From Planctomycetota bacterium (lineage in GTDB: Bacteria > Planctomycetota > UBA1135 > UBA2386), in contig JADLHO010000145.1 in assembly GCA_020848735.1 (NCBI GenBank), positions 27,040 to 91,039 on the forward strand: DNA of 64,000 bases. The letters run 5' to 3'. Below, one piece after another: positions 36,581-45,043 of the stretch. The notes under the pieces were generated by a model. That model was not told the DNA's origin. It saw only the letters and a list, made by a program, of their open reading frames with translations, and searched no databases. Each line of letters starts with the position of its first letter. The stretch's first letter is position 1. The position numbers and the translations under genes were made by a program.

Positions 36581-37825
36581 ATGACCCTCTCCGCACCCGG
36601 CCGCGTCCTTCTGTTCTGCTGGCTCGGCTGGGTCCTCGAGTTCTACGAGCTCGTCCTCTTCGCGTTCGTGAAGCCGGCGCTCGGCCTCGACCTCGCGCTC
36701 GACACGGCGCAGCTCGCCTGGATCGACGGCCTCACCTTCGCCGCCGCGGCCCTCGGCGGCGTGCTGCTCGGGCGGCACGCGGATCGCCACGGGCGCCGCC
36801 GTGCGTTGTGCGCGAGCATCGCGTGCTTCTCCGCCGGCGCCCTGCTCACCGGACTCGCACAGGGCTTCGCGTCGCTCGCGCTCGCGCGCGTGGTGCTCGG
36901 CCTCGGGCTCGGCGGCGAATGGGGTGTCGGCCACGCGGCGGTGGCGGAGGCCCATCCCGTCGCGCGGCGCAACCGCGCGGCGGCGGCCCTGCAGACCGCC
37001 TCGCCGATCGGCCTCGGCCTCGCCGCGGCCCTCGGCTGTTTCGTCGCGCCCGGCGTCGGCTGGCGCGCGGTGTTCCTCGCCTCGTCGCTCGGCGCCGCGT
37101 TGATCCTCCTCGCGCGCTGGAGCATGCCGGACGACCGCGCGCCCGCGGGTTCTCCCCGGCTGCCGCTGGCGCTCCTCCTCGACCCTCGTCATCGCGCGAG
37201 CACCCTGCGCATCGGCGTGCTGCTCGTGCTCCACATGACCGGTTTCTGGTGCTGCTACGCGTGGCTGCCGAGCCTGCTGCTGCGCGAGGGCGGGGCCTCG
37301 CCGGCCTTCGTCGGGGGCTTCCACGTCGCGCTCGCCGCGGCGCATGCGCTCGCCGACCTCGTCTTCGGACGCCTCGCCGACCGCTTCGGCCGCACGCGCG
37401 TCTTCGTCGCGCTCGGTGTCCTGTCGGCCGCGGGACTCCTGCTGGTCGCGCTCGGGTTCGAGCGCCTGCGCCACGACGCCGTGCTCGTCGGCCTGGCGCT
37501 CGCCGCGATCGGGCTCGGCGCGGGCACCTGGTCGGCCTTCGGCGTCTGGTTCGCCGAGGCCTATGGGCCCGAGCTGCGCGCGACCGCGGCGTCGCTGCTC
37601 TACAACCTCGCGCGCGTCAGCCAGCTCGTCGCGCAGCCGCTGCTCGCGCTGGCCTTCGCCGCGACGGGCACGCTCGCGGTCGCGCTCTGGGTGGGCGTCG
37701 CGTGTGCGCTGGGCTCGGCGCTGGTCGCCGCGCGGGCGCCGTCGACCGCGTCGTCAGTTGACGCTGTAGCTGTAGGTGCCGAAGCGCGTCCACGCCGCGT
37801 CGGACGTCGTGACTCCGAGCGGTGA
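36581..37825 (+). CDS. MFS transporter, sugar/metabolite:H+ symporter-like
   Basis: A 414-residue major facilitator protein with about 12 hydrophobic segments. The loop 2-3 signature [10 protein letters not shown] is at residues 64-73, repeated as [11 protein letters not shown] in the second half; [11 protein letters not shown] is typical of the metabolite:H+ symporter and sialate/sugar transporter branch. Substrate is unknown. The frame opens 28 codons earlier, but the ATG at 36581 begins a normal short N-terminus. Its last 24 codons overlap the convergent gene 37754-39421, and the end ([27 protein letters not shown]) is polar and probably not conserved. Confidence 0.83.
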   Translation: MTLSAPGRVLLFCWLGWVLEFYELVLFAFVKPALGLDLALDTAQLAWIDGLTFAAAALGGVLLGRHADRHGRRRALCASIACFSAGALLTGLAQGFASLALARVVLGLGLGGEWGVGHAAVAEAHPVARRNRAAAALQTASPIGLGLAAALGCFVAPGVGWRAVFLASSLGAALILLARWSMPDDRAPAGSPRLPLALLLDPRHRASTLRIGVLLVLHMTGFWCCYAWLPSLLLREGGASPAFVGGFHVALAAAHALADLVFGRLADRFGRTRVFVALGVLSAAGLLLVALGFERLRHDAVLVGLALAAIGLGAGTWSAFGVWFAEAYGPELRATAASLLYNLARVSQLVAQPLLALAFAATGTLAVALWVGVACALGSALVAARAPSTASSVDAVAVGAEARPRRVGRRDSER

Positions 37826-39421
37826 GATCGGGTCGAGCACGATCGACTGCCAGTACAGGATGCCGCCGACGAGGCTGCTCTGCGCCGGGATGGCCAGGAC
37901 CGAGTCGTTGACGCCGGTGGCATCGGTGACGAAGCCCAGCGAGGCGACGCCCAGCAGGTAGACGTTGCAGAGATTGGCCGGCGGATCGATCGGGAGCGGC
38001 GTCGGCAGCGGGGCGATGCCGAGGTTGTAGATCCCGGCCGCGACCGGGTTCGCTCCCCAGGTGCGGACGACGAAGTTCGGATTGCCGACCAGCACCTTGT
38101 CGTTCCAGTTGTCGGAACCGATCTGCACGTTGTGCGAGCCGGGCAGCGAGCTCGGGCAGCTCGCGGCGCCGAAGTACGCGTAGGTGCCCGGCAGACCGGC
38201 GGGCGCGGCGGGCAAGGTGCCGGCGGGCAGCACGAGCGGCTCGTACTGCGTGCGATCGACCGGCAGGCGCCAGGTCACGGAGGCCTCGCCGGGGTCGTTC
38301 GCGTTGCCGTCGAAGTCGAGGTCGAAGGTGTGCAGCAGGTGCTCCTCGTCGATCGCGCCGTCCCACTCGGCCGCGATCCAGACCTGCGAGGCCTCGGCGT
38401 GCATGCCGTAGCAGAAGTTGTAGGCCGCGACCGCACCCGTCGAGTCGAGGCTGCCGTCCCAATACACGTTGACCTCGCCGGCATCGTTGACGTCGCCGTC
38501 GGCGTTGAGGTCGCGCCCGCGGAGCACGAGCGCGGCGTCGAGCTGCGTCGCGGTCGTGTCGAAGGAGAGCAGGTAATGGGTCGGCGGCGTCGTGGACGTG
38601 TCGACGGCGTGGGAGAGCACCTCGTTGCAGACCGGCAACGCCCCGGACACGACGTCGGGATTCGCGGCCGCGCCGATCGTCCCGCCGTTGTAGAGCGCGG
38701 AGAAGAGGTAGCACTCGCCGGGGTCGAGGAAGTCGCCGTCGCCATTGCCGTCCTCGAAGGCGACCGTGAAGTCGAAGTTCTCCTCCTCGCAGAGGAAGCG
38801 ACCGAAGGGCCCGTGCGTGGGATCGAACTCGATCGAGTCGAGCGCGGTCAGCGCAAGGGTCGGGCTCCCCGCCGCGACGGCGTTGCCGACCACGACGGTC
38901 GCGGGCTCGACCGCCGCGGGGCGCGTCTCGCTCACGCCCAGCACGACATCGGCGAAGTCGAGATCGCCGTTGAGGTCCTCGCAGCGCCAGATGCCCTCCT
39001 GCGCGCCGCTGTTGTTCGTGAACCAGAACACGCCGTTGCCCGAGTGCGCGATCCCGTTGATCTCGTGGTCGGCGCTGGCGAAGTGGCTCGGCAGGTCGAG
39101 TGCCACCGTGATCTCCCCGGGCTCGATGGTGCCGTTCGCGTTCGCGTCCCAGAAGGACAGGATCTGCTCGGCGACCGTCGTCGTGCACCAGAGGCGCGGC
39201 GACGGCGTGGTCACGTAGACGACGTTGCGGATCGACGAGTCGAAGCCGTTCAGCACGTAGTCGTAGGCATCGCCGTCGTCGGTGTGGAACCCGCTGCCGT
39301 TGCGGTCGACGAGCCGGTAGATGCCGTCGAGGCTGCCGGAGGGGATGAGGACGTCGGGAGCCTGCGCGGCGAGCGCGCTCGCGCAGGCGAGACAGGCGAG
39401 AGCGGAGACGGGGCGGAGCAT
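37754..39421 (-). CDS. Secreted protein with calcium-loop-like repeats
   Basis: A 555-residue exported protein (signal peptide of about 19 residues ending in ALAAQA). It has at least five DxNxDGDxxD-type loops, such as DANANGTIEPGE, DGNGDGDFLDPGE, DLNADGDVNDAGE and DFDGNANDPGE, resembling the calcium loops of EF-hand/dockerin-like sequences, spread through the chain instead of paired. The C-terminal 70 residues (LCNVYLLGVASLGF, PAQSSLVGGILYWQ) match the domain at the end of the neighbouring secreted protein. Cell surface or matrix protein; function unknown. It overlaps the MFS gene tail by 72 bases. Confidence 0.75.
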   Translation of the reverse strand: MLRPVSALACLACASALAAQAPDVLIPSGSLDGIYRLVDRNGSGFHTDDGDAYDYVLNGFDSSIRNVVYVTTPSPRLWCTTTVAEQILSFWDANANGTIEPGEITVALDLPSHFASADHEINGIAHSGNGVFWFTNNSGAQEGIWRCEDLNGDLDFADVVLGVSETRPAAVEPATVVVGNAVAAGSPTLALTALDSIEFDPTHGPFGRFLCEEENFDFTVAFEDGNGDGDFLDPGECYLFSALYNGGTIGAAANPDVVSGALPVCNEVLSHAVDTSTTPPTHYLLSFDTTATQLDAALVLRGRDLNADGDVNDAGEVNVYWDGSLDSTGAVAAYNFCYGMHAEASQVWIAAEWDGAIDEEHLLHTFDLDFDGNANDPGEASVTWRLPVDRTQYEPLVLPAGTLPAAPAGLPGTYAYFGAASCPSSLPGSHNVQIGSDNWNDKVLVGNPNFVVRTWGANPVAAGIYNLGIAPLPTPLPIDPPANLCNVYLLGVASLGFVTDATGVNDSVLAIPAQSSLVGGILYWQSIVLDPISPLGVTTSDAAWTRFGTYSYSVN

Positions 39422-39452
39422 CGCGGCATTGTGCCCAGGCGCCGCGATCCGC

Positions 39453-41708
39453 TCACAGCAGGCGCACGAGCATCGTGTCGGATACGGCCAGCGGCACGCC
39501 GAACAGCGCCGCGCCGCAACCGCCGCTGACGAAGAAGTCGATGAACTGCACGGCGAGCTGGCCGCCGACGAGGTTCGGATCGCAGGGCACGAGCAGGCGC
39601 AGGGAACCCGTCATCTCCGCGTGGAGGATCGGAGCCACGCCGAGCAGGCAGGGGGCGATCCCGCCGCCGCAGAGCGGGAGCGGGTTCGGCGCGGCGAGGC
39701 CCAGGAGCAGGGCCTTGGTGCCGCCGGTGGGTTCGGCGAAGAGCGTCATGGGCCGGCCGATCAGCGCGATGTCGTTGCCGAGGGCGGGTCGCGAGGGCGG
39801 AATGCCGCGCGTGCCGCAGCCGGTGCGGACGAAGCTGGTCGGCGGGAAGCCGTCGGCGGCCACGTCGAGGAGCGCGCCGAAGACGTCCTCGTTGGTGGTG
39901 ACGGTTCCGCCGGTCCAGGTCAGGAAGCAGCGCGAGACCTCGCTCGCCGCGAACGCGAGCCGCGGCGTGCCGTGGACATCGGCGTCGTTGCCGGTGATCG
40001 ATTCGTTGCCGGAGGAGAAGAGCACCGCATCGGCATTGGGCGAGAGCGCGAAGGTCGCGGTGCGCACGCGCATTGCGTTCGCTCCTTCGCGGTAGCTGTA
40101 GGTGAAGCGGCAGCCGTCGAAGTCGATCGCCGGGTCCAGCTGCGGGAGCGTGCGGTTCACGTCGGGCTCGAGCGCGCTGAGGTTGGCGGCGCCGAAGCTC
40201 TTCGTGAACACGCCATTCGAGAAGCGATAGGCCGCGCCGATCAGGTCGTTGTCGTTGTTCGTGAGGCGCCGGAAGACCACGAACCAGCGGTTGTCGGTCG
40301 CCGCGACGTCCGGCTCGCCGTCGTCGCCGCTGTTGTTCGCCACCAGCGTCGGTCCGAAGACCGGGGTCGTCGTCGAGTTCACGACGGCGAAGGCGACGTC
40401 GAAGGCATTGGACAGGCAGCCGCGCTTCTGCTGATAGACCACGCCGAACTGACCGAAGGAACCGCCATGACGGCTCACCGCGACCTGCGGTTGCGAGGTG
40501 CAGCCGGTGTCGCCGTCGAGGATGCGGGGCGCGGAGGCGATGCCGCTCGCGGTGAGGTTGACGAGCAGGACGCCGCTGTTGGTCGGGAAGATGCCGTCGC
40601 CGTGGACGCCATAGGCGATCAGGAACCTGGTGTCGGCAGCCGAGATCGAACCGCCGATGTCCGGGTCGCTGAACTCGGTGCCGCTGGTTGCGGTCTCGAG
40701 CACCTGCAGCGGCTGCACGGTCATGTCCACCACGTTGATGCGGCGGTTCTCGATGCGGTCCTGGCCGCTCGTGCCGGCCTGGCGCCACACGACCGCGAAC
40801 ATCAGGCCGTGCAGCGAGTGCGCGATGCGCGGGCGGACCGTGTTCGCGCTGCGGTTGTCGATCGCCAACTGGGTCACGACGTTGCCCGCGAGATCGAGGT
40901 GCGCGAGCATCACGTCGGTGTCGGAGCTGCTGACGAGTTCCTCGTAGCAGACCGCGATGCGCCGGTGGAAGGGGTCCATCGCGACGTCGGGACGCAGCGC
41001 GCGCGTCGTGCCCAGGCGGATGCCGACGAAGCTGATCGTCGGGTCGAACACGAGCGGTTCGATCAACCCGGCGAGTTCGCTCTCGCTCGCGGCCAGGACG
41101 ATCGAGCGCCCCTCCCAGCGGATCGGCAACGCGCGGCGCTGCCCGACCGCGTCGGTCACGACGAAGTCGCGGTAGTAGACGGTGCCGTGCTCGCCGGCGT
41201 GGAACGCGAGGCCCCGCGGGTCGCTCGCGACCTCGAGCCCGGTGTCGACGTCGATCTGCAGCCGCGCGCCGGACTCCAGCACCTTGCCCGTGAACACGAA
41301 GCTCTGCTCGAGGCTGCGGTCCATCACGGTCCAGCGCTCGACGAGGCCACCGTGGTCGAGTTCGAGACGATCGCCGCGGCGGATCGACCGCGGCGCGGGA
41401 TGCAGCTCGAGCTCGCGCTCGCCGAGCCGCGCGGAGCGCAGCGTGAAGGCCAGCGGCAGCGCGGGCGCATCCGGGCCGAAGAGGCCGTGCACGCAGAAGG
41501 ACCGACCCGTCGCCTCGAGCTTGTAGGTCTCGCCGCGCGCGGTCACGACGCCGTCCCCGCGCGTGTCGTCGACGACGTGGCCACGGAAGCGGAACCGGGC
41601 CTCGGGCAGGGCACCTGCGGTGCCCGACTGCGCGCGCAGCCCCGCCGACGATGCGAGGAGCAGGAGGGCGCCCAGCAGGGCGAACGGGGACGCGAGCAGC
41701 TTGGCCAT
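39453..41708 (-). CDS. Large secreted protein with repeat region and C-terminal beta domain
   Basis: A 751-residue exported protein (signal peptide MAKLLASPFALLGALLLLASS, cleavage near LRAQ). Residues 30-220 form a domain with several Arg/Glu-rich strands. Residues 230-610 read as a propeller-like repeat of short strands containing phrases such as RPDVAMDPFHRRIAVCYEE, PRIAHSLHGLMFAVVW, DPDIGG and EPDVAATDNRWFVVF. The last 130 residues (GCGTRG, GRPMTLFAEP, LLVPCDPNLVGGQLAVQ) are the domain shared with the other secreted proteins here. Function unknown. It lies 31 bases upstream of the previous secreted gene on the same strand, so the two may be one transcript. Confidence 0.75.
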   Translation of the reverse strand: MAKLLASPFALLGALLLLASSAGLRAQSGTAGALPEARFRFRGHVVDDTRGDGVVTARGETYKLEATGRSFCVHGLFGPDAPALPLAFTLRSARLGERELELHPAPRSIRRGDRLELDHGGLVERWTVMDRSLEQSFVFTGKVLESGARLQIDVDTGLEVASDPRGLAFHAGEHGTVYYRDFVVTDAVGQRRALPIRWEGRSIVLAASESELAGLIEPLVFDPTISFVGIRLGTTRALRPDVAMDPFHRRIAVCYEELVSSSDTDVMLAHLDLAGNVVTQLAIDNRSANTVRPRIAHSLHGLMFAVVWRQAGTSGQDRIENRRINVVDMTVQPLQVLETATSGTEFSDPDIGGSISAADTRFLIAYGVHGDGIFPTNSGVLLVNLTASGIASAPRILDGDTGCTSQPQVAVSRHGGSFGQFGVVYQQKRGCLSNAFDVAFAVVNSTTTPVFGPTLVANNSGDDGEPDVAATDNRWFVVFRRLTNNDNDLIGAAYRFSNGVFTKSFGAANLSALEPDVNRTLPQLDPAIDFDGCRFTYSYREGANAMRVRTATFALSPNADAVLFSSGNESITGNDADVHGTPRLAFAASEVSRCFLTWTGGTVTTNEDVFGALLDVAADGFPPTSFVRTGCGTRGIPPSRPALGNDIALIGRPMTLFAEPTGGTKALLLGLAAPNPLPLCGGGIAPCLLGVAPILHAEMTGSLRLLVPCDPNLVGGQLAVQFIDFFVSGGCGAALFGVPLAVSDTMLVRLL

Positions 41709-41770
41709 CGCGTGGCGAGGACGCAGCCCGCGTCCAACGACCGACAAGATCGCGCGCGCCGGCCTCGAAC

Positions 41771-42835
41771 TCAGAGCGCCGCGAGCAGGCGGCGCAGGCG
41801 CGCCGCGAGCGCCTGCGCGAGCGCCGCATGACCCGCCGGCGCGAGCGCGCCGTCCGCCGCGAACGCGGGACCGCCGGTTGCGCCGGCGAGCACGGGCAGG
41901 GCATCGAGGTGGGCGACGTGTTCGCGCTCGACGGCCGCGAGGAGGATCCCCCGCGCGCGCCGGGAGAAGCCCAGCGCCGCGATCCGCTCGCCGTCCGCCG
42001 ACAGGCGCAGGCCCGCCGGCAGGGGTTCGACGAGCTCCGGCGCCGGCAGCAGGACGATCAGCAGGGCGCCGCGCGGGGCGGCGTCGCGCAAGGTGCGCAG
42101 ACAGAGCTCCGCGCGGGGCGGCAGCGTCTCCGGCCACTGCGGCGAACGGAACGCGAACTCGGCCTGCACGAGGCCGCGCCTCGCGAACGCGGGCGGCGAG
42201 GCGAGTCGCGCCGCCATCTCCGCGAGGCCCAGCGGGTCGTCGAGCGGCGGCAGCACCGGGGCGCGGAGCTGCAGGTCCTGATCGAGGTGGGGCAGGCAGC
42301 GGTCCTCGAAGGCGAGCAGGTCGTCGCCGCTCGCGACGACCACCACGACGGCGTGCGGTCGGTAGCGCGCCACCAGCGTGGGCAGACGCAACGCGTGCTG
42401 GAGCAATCCCGCGCGCGGACAGCTCGCGTCGAGGACGTGCGTCGCGGCGAGGCGATCCGCGGCGCTTCGCAGTGCGCCCTCGACGCGCACGGCGAGGCGC
42501 TCGTCGTCGCGCGCGGCGTCGAGCAGGCTCTCGTCGCCGAGCAGGAGGATGCGGGGGCCCGGGATCGTGGTCGGCGTCGCGCGCGCGCCGATGAGGCCCT
42601 GGGCATCGCTCGACCAGGTCGCGGCCTGTGCGTGGCGCCGCACGCGGAAGACCGCGTGCTCGTCGCGCACGAGCTGCGGCGAGGATGCGAAGGGCTGTTC
42701 GTCGGCGCCGAAGTCCGTGCCCGCGACGGTCACCGGGTCGAGCAGGCGCCGCGCGGCCGCGCGCAGCCAGAACGCGAGCGTCACGCACAGCAGGCTGCCC
42801 AGGAGCAGCAGGAGCATGCGTCGCGGCGTCGTCAT
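41771..42835 (-). CDS. SGNH-hydrolase-like membrane-anchored protein with altered GDS motif
   Basis: A 354-residue protein with an N-terminal membrane anchor at about 7-25 and a soluble domain that has SGNH features: ILLLGDESLLD at residues 96-106, VVVVVASGDDLLAFEDR, and a C-terminal DGALAPAGHAALA that could hold the catalytic His. The canonical serine position (GDS) reads GDES, so the serine is shifted by one and activity is uncertain. The ATG at 42835 overlaps the fdhD stop by 4 bases; the frame is open further upstream but arginine-rich. Likely a surface-modifying enzyme or an inactive relative. Confidence 0.65.
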   Translation of the reverse strand: MTTPRRMLLLLLGSLLCVTLAFWLRAAARRLLDPVTVAGTDFGADEQPFASSPQLVRDEHAVFRVRRHAQAATWSSDAQGLIGARATPTTIPGPRILLLGDESLLDAARDDERLAVRVEGALRSAADRLAATHVLDASCPRAGLLQHALRLPTLVARYRPHAVVVVVASGDDLLAFEDRCLPHLDQDLQLRAPVLPPLDDPLGLAEMAARLASPPAFARRGLVQAEFAFRSPQWPETLPPRAELCLRTLRDAAPRGALLIVLLPAPELVEPLPAGLRLSADGERIAALGFSRRARGILLAAVEREHVAHLDALPVLAGATGGPAFAADGALAPAGHAALAQALAARLRRLLAAL

Positions 42836-43707
42836 GCGTCCTCCAGGCGACCGCCGTCGCAGTAGAGCTGTGCGCGTCCCTCGCGCACGAAGCCGAGCAG
42901 CGTCGCGCCCGCGCTGCGACAGAGGTCGAAGGCGAGCGCCGACGGCGCCGAGACCGACAGGATCACGGGGATGCGCACGCGCAGGCACTTGAGCACGAGG
43001 TCGAAGCCCGCGCGGCCCGAGAGCATCGCCGTGGCGAGGTGCAAGGGGTGTCCCGCGAGGGCGGCGGCGCCGATCGCCTTGTCGAGCGCGTTGTGTCGAC
43101 CGACGTCCTCACCGCTGCCCCAACGCGTGCCGTCGGGCGCGAAGAGCACGGCACCGTGGCAGGCGCCGGTCGCGGCGAAGAGCGGCTGGCTCGCGGCGAA
43201 GGCGCGACGACGCGCCTCGAGGTCGTCGCGGCGCAGGCGGGGCACGCCGGGCAGCAGGGGTGGGATCTCGTCGAGCAGGTGGTCGGCGTCGACGAGACCG
43301 CAGACGCCGCACGAGGGCCGGATCTCGTGCGTGCGCGTGAGCCGACCCTCGAGCTTCGCGGCCGTCACGTCGTGCAGGGTCACCCGCACGGTGTCGGGAA
43401 CGAGGGCGTCCGCGCGGCCCGGCAGTTCCTGCACGCTCGCGATGCGCTCCGCGCGGTCGATCACGCCTTCGCCGAGCAGGAAGCCGATCGCCAGCTCGCG
43501 GTCCTGGCCCGGCGTGCGCATGGTCAGGAGGCGGTGACCGTGGACCTCGATCCAGAGCGGCTCCTCGCGGATCAGCAGATCCTCGCCGCGGCCGGGCAAG
43601 GAGCGCGCGGCGGCGCCGCGCTCGGGTTCTTCGGTCGTCGTCACGCGGGCGGAGTCGCGATGCGGTGCGGGATCGCGCAGCGTAGCCGCCCCGGGCCCGG
43701 CGGACAT
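42832..43707 (-). CDS. fdhD: Formate dehydrogenase accessory sulfurtransferase FdhD
   Basis: FdhD transfers sulfur to the molybdenum cofactor to activate formate dehydrogenase. Cys133 and Cys136 (SCGVCG) are the conserved sulfur-carrying cysteines; EDVGRHNALDK at residues 200-210 and DLLIREEPLWIEV at the start are family signatures. The start is uncertain: the ATG at 43707 gives 291 residues, while a GTG at 43644 gives 270 and would put the EEPL motif where other FdhD proteins have it. No formate dehydrogenase is in the window, so its target lies elsewhere. Divergent from the CNT transporter. Confidence 0.88.
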   Translation of the reverse strand: MSAGPGAATLRDPAPHRDSARVTTTEEPERGAAARSLPGRGEDLLIREEPLWIEVHGHRLLTMRTPGQDRELAIGFLLGEGVIDRAERIASVQELPGRADALVPDTVRVTLHDVTAAKLEGRLTRTHEIRPSCGVCGLVDADHLLDEIPPLLPGVPRLRRDDLEARRRAFAASQPLFAATGACHGAVLFAPDGTRWGSGEDVGRHNALDKAIGAAALAGHPLHLATAMLSGRAGFDLVLKCLRVRIPVILSVSAPSALAFDLCRSAGATLLGFVREGRAQLYCDGGRLEDA

Positions 43708-43750
43708 CGCCGTGGCGCCGCTCCGCGGCATCGTGTTCGATGCCGCGCCG

Positions 43751-45043
43751 ATGTTGCGCCTCGTGTCACTCGCCGGGATCCTCGTCTTGCTCGCGCTGTG
43801 CTGGGCCGCCTCGTCGAACCGCAAGGCGATCTCCTGGCGGCTCGTCGGCATGGCGATGCTCGCGCAGCTCGTGCTCGGCGGGGTCTTCCTCTACTGGGAC
43901 GCCGGCAACGCCTTCCTGCGCGCGTTCGGCGACGGCGTGAAGGACTTCCTCGGGCTCTCGACCAAGGGCGCGGAGTTCGTCTTCGGCAAGCTCGGCACGG
44001 GCGCCTCGCTCGACGTGAAGCTCCCCGAGGCGGCCGGCACCGCGCTCGCGCCCGACGTCTCGCTCGGCTTCGTGTTCGCGACGCAGGTGTTGCCGACCCT
44101 GATCTTCTTCTCCGCGTTCATGGCGGTGCTCTACCACCTCGGCGTGATGCAGCTCGTCGTCCGCCTCATGGCGGTCGTGACCTCGCGCCTGCTCGGCACC
44201 TCCGGCGCCGAGTCGCTCTCGGCCTGTGCGAACGTGTTCGTCGGCCAGACCGAGGCGCCGCTGCTCGTGCGGCCCTTCCTGGCGAAGATGACGCAGAGCG
44301 AGATCCACGCGGTGATGACGGGTGGCTTCGCGACGATCGCGGGCGGCGTCTTCGCGTTGTATGTCGGCTTCGGGATCGACGCGGGGCATCTCATGGTCGC
44401 GAGCGTGATGGCCGTTCCGGCGGGCCTCGTCTGCTCGAAGCTGCTCCACCCCGAGACGGAGGAGCCCCTGACGCGCGGCACGGTGCGCGTGCCCGAGGAC
44501 CGCAGCGCCGGCAACGTCGTCGAGGCGGCGGCCAACGGCGCGATCGACGGCCTCAAGCTCGCGTTGAACGTCGGCGCGATGCTGATCGCCTTCCTCGGCC
44601 TGATCGCGGTCGCCGACTGGCTGCTCGCGCTGGCCTCGCGGCCGCTGCAGGCGATGAGCATCCTGAGCGCCGATGCGGTGCTCTCGCTCGACCGGATCCT
44701 CGGCTGGCTCTTCGCGCCGATCGCGGCGGTGATGGGTGTGCCCGCGGGCGAGATCACGACGCTCGCACAGCTCCTCGGCAAGAAGATCGTCGCCACGGAG
44801 CTCGTCGCGTACGGCGACCTCGCGCGGATGAAGGACCAGCTCTCGCCGCGCACCGTGCTGATCGCGAGCTTCGCGCTCTGCGGCTTCGCGAACCTCGGCT
44901 CGGTCGCGATCCAGATCGGCGGGCTCGGCGCGATCGCACCCGACCGCAAGACCGACATCGCGCGGCTCGCGTTCCGCGCGATGTTCGCCGGCGCGATCGC
45001 GACCTGCATGACGGCCTGCCTCGCGGGAGTGCTCACCGCATGA
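43751..45043 (+). CDS. Concentrative nucleoside transporter (CNT/NupC family)
   Basis: A 430-residue membrane protein of the CNT family, which imports nucleosides with sodium or protons. GQTEAPLLVRPFL, MTGGFATIAGG, TELVAYGDLA and FALCGFANLGSVAIQIGG are the conserved substrate- and ion-binding stretches. A GTG 13 codons upstream (43712) is possible, but the ATG at 43751 begins directly at the first membrane segment. It overlaps the purine nucleoside phosphorylase start by 4 bases (ATGA), so import and phosphorolysis are encoded together. Confidence 0.9.
   Translation: MLRLVSLAGILVLLALCWAASSNRKAISWRLVGMAMLAQLVLGGVFLYWDAGNAFLRAFGDGVKDFLGLSTKGAEFVFGKLGTGASLDVKLPEAAGTALAPDVSLGFVFATQVLPTLIFFSAFMAVLYHLGVMQLVVRLMAVVTSRLLGTSGAESLSACANVFVGQTEAPLLVRPFLAKMTQSEIHAVMTGGFATIAGGVFALYVGFGIDAGHLMVASVMAVPAGLVCSKLLHPETEEPLTRGTVRVPEDRSAGNVVEAAANGAIDGLKLALNVGAMLIAFLGLIAVADWLLALASRPLQAMSILSADAVLSLDRILGWLFAPIAAVMGVPAGEITTLAQLLGKKIVATELVAYGDLARMKDQLSPRTVLIASFALCGFANLGSVAIQIGGLGAIAPDRKTDIARLAFRAMFAGAIATCMTACLAGVLTA

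Noticed and set aside
37450..37470. tRNA-like GGTTCGAGC stretch
   Set aside because: It is inside the MFS reading frame and no acceptor or anticodon stem can be built around it.
42628..45036. Upstream extension of the purine nucleoside phosphorylase frame over the fdhD and CNT genes
   Set aside because: The extension is arginine-rich and out of frame with real genes; the ATG at 45040 matches the family N-terminus and overlaps the CNT stop.
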